A stretch of DNA of 64,000 nucleotides from Devosia salina (GTDB taxonomy: Bacteria > Pseudomonadota > Alphaproteobacteria > Rhizobiales > Devosiaceae), in the NCBI RefSeq assembly GCF_019504385.1, contig NZ_CP080590.1, positions 62,001 to 126,000 on the forward strand, read 5' to 3'. The notes beneath the pieces were generated by a model, which saw nothing but the letters and a program-made list of their open reading frames with translations, was not told the DNA's origin and searched no databases. Positions within the stretch are counted from its first letter, which is position 1. Each line of letters begins with the position of its first letter. Of this stretch, positions 58,528-64,000 are shown piece by piece. Both the position numbers and the translations under genes were made by a program.

Positions 58528-60342
58528 TCAGCCCTCCAGTTCTTCCCGGAGCATTTCCAGCTCCAGCCACTGCTCCTCTGCGGCGGTCTTTCGCGCCAGC
58601 GCCGCCTCGAGCGCCTTGGACTTGGCCGCAAAGCCATTGGGGTCGCGGCCATAGAGGTCGGGCGCTGCCAGCGCCGCGTTGAGCGTGGCGATCTCGGCGT
58701 CCAGCGTGTCGATCTCTTTGGGCAGCGTCTCCAGTGCGTGCTTCTCCTTGAAGCTCAGCTTGCGTTTGGCGGCCGGCGCTGACGTTACCGGCTTTGACTC
58801 CGCTTTGGGCTTGTCAGCCCTGGCTTTTTCCACCACGCGTGCGGCAACGCCGGCGCCGCGCTGCGCCACCATGTCCGAATAGCCCCCCGCATATTCGGTC
58901 CAGCGCCCGTCTCCCTCCGCCATGATCACCGAGGTGGCAACGCGGTCCAGGAAGTCGCGGTCATGGCTCACCACCACCACGGTGCCGGCATAGTCCGAGA
59001 CCATTTCCTCAAGCAGGTCGAGCGTTTCGAGGTCGAGGTCGTTCGTGGGCTCGTCCAGCACCAGGAAGTTCGAGGGCAGAGCCAGGGCGCGGGCCAGCGC
59101 GACCCGCGCTCGTTCGCCACCGGAAAGCTTGCCGATCGGCGTGTTGGCCTGTTCGGGGGTGAACAGGAAATCCTTCATATAGCCCACCACATGCCTGGCC
59201 TCGCCATTGATGTGGATGGTGTCGCTGCCTCCACCGGTCAGAGCGTCCTTGAGCCGCGTTTCCGGATTGAGCCTCGCCCTGCCTTGGTCGAGCATGGCCA
59301 GTTCCAGCGCCGCGCCCAGCTTGATCGACCCGCTGTCGGGTTCGAGAAGGCCTGTCAGCATCTTGATCAGCGTCGTCTTGCCTGCCCCGTTGGGCCCGAC
59401 AATGCCGACCCTGTCGCCGCGTAGCACGCGCGTGGAGAATTCCTTCACGATGGCGCGGGCACCAAAGCTCTTGGAGATGTTTTCCGCTTCGGCCACCAGC
59501 GCGCCCGAGGTCCGTCCCTCGCTCACCGCAATCGTCACCGCGCCAGTCACCTTGCGCTGCTCGCGCCGCTCCTGGCGCAAACCGGCAAGCCGCTCCAGCC
59601 GCCCCACATTGCGTTTGCGGCGCGCCGTTACGCCATAGCGCAGCCAGTGCTCTTCGCGCACGATCTGCCGGTCGAGCTTGTGCCGTTCCTTCTCCTCGAG
59701 TTCAAGCACCTCATCGCGCCAGCTCTCGAAGGAGGCAAACCCCTTCTCGATGCGCCGCGTCACGCCCCGGTCAAGCCAGACGGTCGACTGCGACAGATCC
59801 GACAGGAAACGCCGATCATGGCTGATCAGCACCATGGCCGAGCGCATCTGGCTCAGTTCGTCCTGCAGCCATTCGATCACCGGCAGGTCCAGGTGGTTGG
59901 TCGGCTCGTCGAGCAGCAACACATCCGGCTGCGGGGCCAGCACTCGCGCCAGGGCCGCCCGGCGGCCTTCGCCCCCCGACAGGGTGGCTGGGTCTTCGGC
60001 TCCTGTCAGGCCCAGAGCATTGAGCAGATATTGCGCACGATAAGGATCATCCCCCGGCGCGAGGCCCGCCTCGACATAGGCCAAAGTGGTTGCAAAGCCG
60101 GTGAGGTCAGGCTCCTGCGGCAGATAGCGAATGGTGGCGCTGGGCTCTGCAAATCGCTTGCCCCCATCGTGCTGGACAAGACCTGCAGCAATCTTGAGCA
60201 GGGTGGACTTGCCCGACCCATTGCGGCCGACCAGGGCGATGCGCTGGCCGGGAGACACGATCAGTTCCGCCGCCTCCAGCAACTGGGTGCCGCCAAAGGT
60301 GAGTTGAATGTCCTGCAGGGAAAGGAGAGGGGGTTGGGCCAT
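58528..60342 (-). CDS. ABC-F family ATPase (Uup-like)
   Basis: A 604-residue protein with two ABC domains (Walker A 'GRNGSGKST' and 'GPNGAGKTT'; signatures 'LSGGEGRRAALARVLA' and 'LSGGERARVALARALA'; 'LLLDEPTNHLDL' and 'LVLDEPTNDLDL'), the linker between, and a C-terminal coiled-coil (about 520-600) typical of Uup. ABC-F proteins act on ribosomes; no transmembrane part. ATG 60342 follows AAAGGAGAGG. Confidence 0.95.
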   Translation of the reverse strand: MAQPPLLSLQDIQLTFGGTQLLEAAELIVSPGQRIALVGRNGSGKSTLLKIAAGLVQHDGGKRFAEPSATIRYLPQEPDLTGFATTLAYVEAGLAPGDDPYRAQYLLNALGLTGAEDPATLSGGEGRRAALARVLAPQPDVLLLDEPTNHLDLPVIEWLQDELSQMRSAMVLISHDRRFLSDLSQSTVWLDRGVTRRIEKGFASFESWRDEVLELEEKERHKLDRQIVREEHWLRYGVTARRKRNVGRLERLAGLRQERREQRKVTGAVTIAVSEGRTSGALVAEAENISKSFGARAIVKEFSTRVLRGDRVGIVGPNGAGKTTLIKMLTGLLEPDSGSIKLGAALELAMLDQGRARLNPETRLKDALTGGGSDTIHINGEARHVVGYMKDFLFTPEQANTPIGKLSGGERARVALARALALPSNFLVLDEPTNDLDLETLDLLEEMVSDYAGTVVVVSHDRDFLDRVATSVIMAEGDGRWTEYAGGYSDMVAQRGAGVAARVVEKARADKPKAESKPVTSAPAAKRKLSFKEKHALETLPKEIDTLDAEIATLNAALAAPDLYGRDPNGFAAKSKALEAALARKTAAEEQWLELEMLREELEG

Positions 60343-60412
60343 GTTCTGTCCGGGGGGCGTCTGGCCCGGGATAGAGCATAGGGCCAGTGGGAGATCAATC
60401 GATCGGGAAAGG

Positions 60413-60450
60413 AAAAAGGCCGGTCAGGACGTTGAGGATCCTGACCGGCC
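60413..60450 (-). terminator. Rho-independent terminator downstream of rirA
   Basis: GGCCGGTCAGGA (60418-60429) and TCCTGACCGGCC (60439-60450) form a perfect 12-bp stem. On the minus strand it is followed by TTTTT. It lies 133 bases after the rirA stop. Confidence 0.85.
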
Positions 60451-60582
60451 CGGGGAGACGGTAGCAGCAAGCCCCGTCGCAGTCTGGCGCCCGGACCCAC
60501 AGGCCCCAAGGGGTCACCGCGCCATGACTGCAATCAATCATGCATAAACATGATTGTCAAACTCATATTTGTATTGTTGGCC

Positions 60583-61038
60583 TCAGGCCGCGCTGACGGC
60601 CTCGCTGGCGGTCAGGCCAAGTCGATCGCGGATTGAGCGCTTTTTGCTCGCAAGATCGGCAATGGTGTGGCGGCTCAAGACCTCGAAGAACGCCCCCAGG
60701 GCCTCGCGCAGCGCGCCGTTGAGGTCGCATTCGCCGATCAGCGGGCAATCGGCACCGTCTTCAAAGCATTCGGCCAGCGCAAAATTCTCTTCGGTCAGCC
60801 GGATGGTGTCGAGCAGCGTAATGTCCTCTGGCGGCTTGCCCAGTTTGATGCCGCCATGACGTCCCCGTACGGTCTGCAGCAGCCCGGCCTCGACCAGCGG
60901 CTTGATCAGCTTGAACAGGAACAATTCGGAAATGCCATAAGCGCGCGCAATCTCGGCGACCCGGCTCAGCCCCGGCTCGTTGACGGCACAATAGACCAGT
61001 GTGCGGATGGCATAGTTGGATTGGCGGGTCAGTCTCAC
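60583..61038 (-). CDS. rirA: Iron-responsive Rrf2 regulator RirA
   Basis: A 151-residue protein. HTH 'MRLTRQSNYAIRTLVYCAVN..VAEIARAYGISELFLFKLIKPLVEAGLLQTVRGRHGGIKLGKP', then the cluster site 'ECFEDGADCPLIGECDLN' with C91, C98 and C104. These match RirA, which uses a [4Fe-4S] cluster to repress iron-uptake genes when iron is plentiful. An ICE-like site lies in its upstream region. Confidence 0.93.
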   Translation of the reverse strand: MRLTRQSNYAIRTLVYCAVNEPGLSRVAEIARAYGISELFLFKLIKPLVEAGLLQTVRGRHGGIKLGKPPEDITLLDTIRLTEENFALAECFEDGADCPLIGECDLNGALREALGAFFEVLSRHTIADLASKKRSIRDRLGLTASEAVSAA

Positions 61039-61108
61039 GGGAAACCTTTCTGCGGCCTCTGGCGGGGCGGACGAGGATGTCGAAACAGCTCATAACCGCA
61101 CCCGCACC

Positions 61109-61124
61109 TTATAACCATTCTAAA
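61109..61124. promoter_or_regulatory. ICE-like palindrome upstream of rirA
   Basis: TTATAA-CCA-TTCTAAA fits TTAGAA-N3-TTCTAA with one mismatch, 71 bases before the rirA ATG. In Agrobacterium Irr represses rirA, which supports a regulatory role; it could also affect the divergent IHF gene. Confidence 0.5.
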
Positions 61125-61234
61125 AAATGTCAAATAATCTTGAAGCCTGCGATCATGTTTTTTGTGATCGCGCGCGGGACTGGACAGCGGATTTTGTTCC
61201 ACCTATGAATTTAATTGGTGGAGGAGGTTGTTCA

Positions 61235-61534
61235 GTGGATCAAACTGTCACCAGAGCGGCGCTGAGTGAGCGCGCTGCCGATGCGACCGGCATGTCGCGC
61301 ATTGACACTGCCCAGGTCGGCGAACGCATGTTCGAACTGATCGGTGAGGCCCTCAAGAGCGGCGAGACGGTCAAGCTGACAGGGTTTGGCACCCTTGAGG
61401 TGCGTTCCCGCGCCGAGCGGATCGGCCGCAATCCGCGCACCGGGGATCAGCACCGCATCGCCCCGCGCCAGACGGTGGTTCTCATTCCCAGCGCGCGGCT
61501 GCGCGAGGCGCTGGACGAGCTGGCTCAGAAGTAG
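61235..61534 (+). CDS. IHF/HU family DNA-binding protein
   Basis: A 99-residue protein: 'LTRAALSERAADATGMSRIDTAQ'-type N-terminal helices, then 'SGETVKLTGFGTLEVRSRAERIGRNPRTGDQHRIAPRQTVVLIPSARLREAL' with the beta-arm 'GRNPRTG'. It is IHF-alpha-like but diverged. GTG 61235 follows GGAGGAGG. The frame is open further upstream. It overlaps the convergent ROK gene by 10 bases. Confidence 0.9.
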   Translation: MDQTVTRAALSERAADATGMSRIDTAQVGERMFELIGEALKSGETVKLTGFGTLEVRSRAERIGRNPRTGDQHRIAPRQTVVLIPSARLREALDELAQK

Positions 61535-62712
61535 CGCCTGAACAAGGGCAGTTCGGCTGCCCCGATGGCGGGTGCGAGCCCGCCCAACTGGCCAGGAACC
61601 ACACGTGGTCCCGACAGATTGCGCCGCGGCAAGGCCTTGAGCTCGACATCGACCCGCTCCGACAACCGGATGGTGGTCTCTCGCGACAATATTGTGTCGA
61701 CCACAACCAGCGGCTGCTCCAGCACGGTGGTGGTATTGTAGATCACCTGCGCCAGGGCGCGTGCGGCATTGCCGATCCATTGCTCTGCCTCGGGCGCCGG
61801 CACGGCCTGCTCCAGAGCTTTGCCGGGCACGTCCGCGGTGCAGTGCCCGGCTGCTTCGAGCTGGTTTCTCAACGCCCAGATCGAAGCCACACGATGGGCC
61901 ACCTGTGGCGGCTGCCCGGGCAGGTCGATCAGTATCGAGCCGAGTTCGGCGGCATTGCCGGTTTGTCCTTCCCACAGGACCCCATCAACCACGATCCCGG
62001 CCGCAATGAAGTGAGAGACCAGGAGGTAGACGATGTTGGCCGGCCGCGGCGGCGCGATGGCGATGAGTTCGGCCCAGCACCCGGCATTGCCATCGTTGAA
62101 CATGGTGACGTCGAGGCCTGTGCGCGCCTTGAGTGCCTGGACCGGGTCGTGGTTTCGCCACATCGAGATCTGTTCGTCCGGGGCGCCAAGCAGGTGCAGG
62201 CTCTCCGCCAGCGCACAGGGCATCGACAGGCCAAGGTCGAGCAGGCGCCCTTTCTGGGTCGGGGTCAGATCGGACGTGACATCCTTCACCAGGGCGCCGA
62301 TGGTCTCGAAAATGGTTTTGGCGTCCGGATAATCGTGCTCTGCATGATGATGCCGCAAGACCCGGGCATGCATGCTCAGCAAGACCACGTCCAGATGGCG
62401 CCAGCCGATCTCGACGCCGATAGCCATGCCACCATCTTCGTTGAGCAGGATCGGCGTTGCCGGCTGGCCCCGGCGACCGCGCAGGACCGGACCGCGACTG
62501 ATCAGGCCCTGACGCTCCAGGTCGATCAGAATGGCAGAGACCGTCTGCGGCGCCAGGCCGGAAATGCGTGCAATCTCGGCATTGGAGACGCCCGAATTGA
62601 ACGCCACAACGGTCAGCACGGTCTTCTCATTGGCGCGCCGGACGCCATCATGGCGCAGCCCGCGGCGACCAGAGTCGAATACGTCCTTCGTCGGTTCACT
62701 GGTTTTGTGCAT
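61525..62712 (-). CDS. ROK-family transcriptional regulator
   Basis: A 395-residue protein with an N-terminal winged HTH ('LTVVAFNSGVSNAEIARISGLAPQTVSAILIDLERQGLISR') and a ROK (sugar-kinase-like) half with 'FNDGNAGCWAEL'. The Zn-binding CxCGxxGC of sugar kinases is absent. It follows the GH38 gene on the same strand and may regulate it. ATG 62712. Confidence 0.88.
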   Translation of the reverse strand: MHKTSEPTKDVFDSGRRGLRHDGVRRANEKTVLTVVAFNSGVSNAEIARISGLAPQTVSAILIDLERQGLISRGPVLRGRRGQPATPILLNEDGGMAIGVEIGWRHLDVVLLSMHARVLRHHHAEHDYPDAKTIFETIGALVKDVTSDLTPTQKGRLLDLGLSMPCALAESLHLLGAPDEQISMWRNHDPVQALKARTGLDVTMFNDGNAGCWAELIAIAPPRPANIVYLLVSHFIAAGIVVDGVLWEGQTGNAAELGSILIDLPGQPPQVAHRVASIWALRNQLEAAGHCTADVPGKALEQAVPAPEAEQWIGNAARALAQVIYNTTTVLEQPLVVVDTILSRETTIRLSERVDVELKALPRRNLSGPRVVPGQLGGLAPAIGAAELPLFRRYF

Positions 62713-62785
62713 GGCCAAGCGCCCTGGCCTGCCGCACCAGTGGCGGGCGCAGGCGGATGAAAATGATTTGGTTCTTATCGCCGGG

Positions 62786-64000
62786 TCAGAAGGTGACCAG
62801 CAGCGTGGCAATCTCGAATGGCCGCAAAGACAACACCACAGCGTCGCCGTCAAGCGTCAGCGGCGCCTCTGCGTTCTCCTCCATCAGATTGACCTTCCGC
62901 ACCGACTTGGGTGGCAGTCCGAAGCGCAAGGTGGTTTCGGCGCGGCGATTGGAATGCTCGAATACCCTCAGGACCAGCGCATCGGAGCGCTCGGCCTTCT
63001 TGACGGTCTCGATGCTGACATTGTCGACGTCCACGGCCGCGAGGCTGAAATGGGCAAGCTCTCCAGCCGTCGCCTCGCTGCGACGGGGGCTGCCGACCAC
63101 CGCAACCGGATTGTTGAAACGCTCGGCAGCGCGATGCACCGCATGGAGATCGCCCAGACCGGCATGCACCAGCAGTCCGTACCTTAGGCGGTGCTCGCCG
63201 CGATCGGCCTCCGGGCTGGGATAGCTTGGGCCGCGCACCAGCGTCAGCCGCACTTTTTGCTCATGGGCGTCGTAGCCATATTTGCAGTCGTTGATGAGCG
63301 CCACGCCGAAATCGGCCTCGCTCATGTCGACCCAGCGATGCATCGAGGCCTCGAACCGGGCCCGGTCCCAACTCGTGTTGCGATGGGTGGGGCGCGTGAC
63401 GTGGCCGAACTGGATTTCCGACCTTATGTCCGAAGCATTGAGGTCGAAGTCGAATTCGGCCTTCAGCACCTGAGCCCGCTCCTGCCAGTCAATAAAGGTG
63501 TCGAACTCCACCTGACGCGCGCCTTCGGCCAGGGAGATCACCTGCACGACACGCGATGCGCCATATCGACGTTCGACCCGGATCGCCGCGCGATGCGGGC
63601 CTTCCTCGACCACCGAGATGTCCGTGACGTCATCGAGCGCCCAGAACTGCTCTTCGAAATAGGCGTCGATGTCCCACGCATCATAGTCCATGGGCTTGTC
63701 TTCATAGGCGACAAGCCGGTTTGCGGCCTGGCCCGGCCGAAGCACCTCGCGGCCCGACGATTTGTCGAGCACCGAGACGACATGCCCGTTCTCATTAAGG
63801 CTGAGACGCAACAGGGCATTTTCAAGATGGTTCCTCGAGACCGACAGGGTCGACGTCACAGCCGATCCTGCCGTCACGATCTCTGCATCCGCCCAGCCGA
63901 GCGAGGGCAGGTCGGTTACCGGCGAGGCCAGCTCCGTGCTGCCATCGGCGCGCACCAGCCGCTGCAACGGCGCGATGCGGTCGCCCATGCGCAGCGCCCC
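62786..64000 (-). CDS. Alpha-mannosidase (GH38), C-terminal part (5' partial)
   Basis: The frame is open through base 64000, so the N-terminal catalytic domain is beyond the window. The visible 404 residues are the GH38 C-terminal domains: 'LENALLRLSLNENGHVVSVLDKSSGREVL', 'MDYDAWDIDAYFEEQFWALDDV', 'FGHVTRPTHRNTSWDRARFEASMHRWVDMSEADFGVALINDCKYGYDA'. These give the enzyme class with good confidence. It probably forms a transcript with the ROK gene. Confidence 0.9.
   Translation of the reverse strand, partial: GALRMGDRIAPLQRLVRADGSTELASPVTDLPSLGWADAEIVTAGSAVTSTLSVSRNHLENALLRLSLNENGHVVSVLDKSSGREVLRPGQAANRLVAYEDKPMDYDAWDIDAYFEEQFWALDDVTDISVVEEGPHRAAIRVERRYGASRVVQVISLAEGARQVEFDTFIDWQERAQVLKAEFDFDLNASDIRSEIQFGHVTRPTHRNTSWDRARFEASMHRWVDMSEADFGVALINDCKYGYDAHEQKVRLTLVRGPSYPSPEADRGEHRLRYGLLVHAGLGDLHAVHRAAERFNNPVAVVGSPRRSEATAGELAHFSLAAVDVDNVSIETVKKAERSDALVLRVFEHSNRRAETTLRFGLPPKSVRKVNLMEENAEAPLTLDGDAVVLSLRPFEIATLLVTF

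Overview
The window is high-GC, densely coded alphaproteobacterial chromosome. Several traits point to the Hyphomicrobiales (Rhizobiales), and gene content and the intergenic repeats look most like Devosia or a close relative. These traits are a RirA iron regulator, a membrane ferritin MbfA preceded by an Irr-type ICE box, MmcB, DUF1236 and DUF1127 proteins, an RpoE-ChrR pair and a rhizobial-style intergenic repeat. The genus is inference from gene content. There are no rRNA or tRNA genes, insertion sequences or CRISPR arrays that I can see. Both ends cut genes: a DUF1236 protein at base 1 and a GH38 alpha-mannosidase at base 64000.

Layout, left half. 1-6.3 kb: DUF1236 protein, cNMP-binding and Rdx proteins, DUF1508 protein, a polar amino-acid ABC transporter (binding protein and permease split by a palindromic repeat), CreA-like lipoprotein, 1-Cys peroxiredoxin and an RlpA-like protein. 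6.4-13.3 kb: aldo/keto reductase with DUF1127, LysR regulator, receiver-like protein, then three related YbjJ-type MFS transporters with mmcB between the second and third. 13.3-18 kb: rbfA-truB, exported protein, hydroxyacid dehydrogenase, SH3 protein and FhuF. 18.2-26 kb: TadE/TadG pair, Gfo/Idh oxidoreductase, an Rrf2 regulator with its flavoprotein and operator, second aldo/keto reductase and TrhO. 26-34.9 kb: BrnT/BrnA toxin-antitoxin, LysR, LytTR/DUF2306 divergent pair, mbfA, a five-gene copper-trafficking operon (small membrane protein, YcnI, CopCD, PCuAC, Sco) and a RES/Xre toxin-antitoxin pair.

Right half. 35-41.6 kb: DUF1905, DadA-like oxidase with a GcvA-like LysR, extensin-like protein, lepA, palindromic repeats and OsmC. 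42.0-45.1 kb: a visibly AT-richer island with an ImmA-peptidase/XRE pair diverging from a small basic protein, a multiubiquitin-type beta-grasp protein, a ThiF/E1-like adenylyltransferase with an N-terminal extension, and a DUF6527 protein. The last three overlap head to tail. This is a bacterial ubiquitin-like conjugation locus, probably horizontally acquired and defence- or stress-related, and is the most interesting part of the window. 46-51 kb: SDR, DUF2177, ChrR anti-sigma and ECF sigma factor, diverging from a FAD oxidoreductase-DUF1365 pair; this resembles the singlet-oxygen (RpoE-ChrR) regulon. 51-57 kb: Gfo/Idh oxidoreductase, VOC protein, glycerate-kinase-like protein, a DUF1045-phnM-phnN phosphonate set and small proteins. 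57.4-64 kb: LacI regulator, ABC-F protein, rirA with an ICE-like site, an IHF/HU protein, ROK regulator and the alpha-mannosidase.

Themes that link genes: iron control (rirA, mbfA, fhuF and two ICE-type palindromes), oxidative or photo-oxidative stress (peroxiredoxin, OsmC, RpoE-ChrR) and copper delivery (one operon). Families of GC-rich palindromic repeats sit in the larger gene gaps. Two copies of one repeat show a compensatory stem change.
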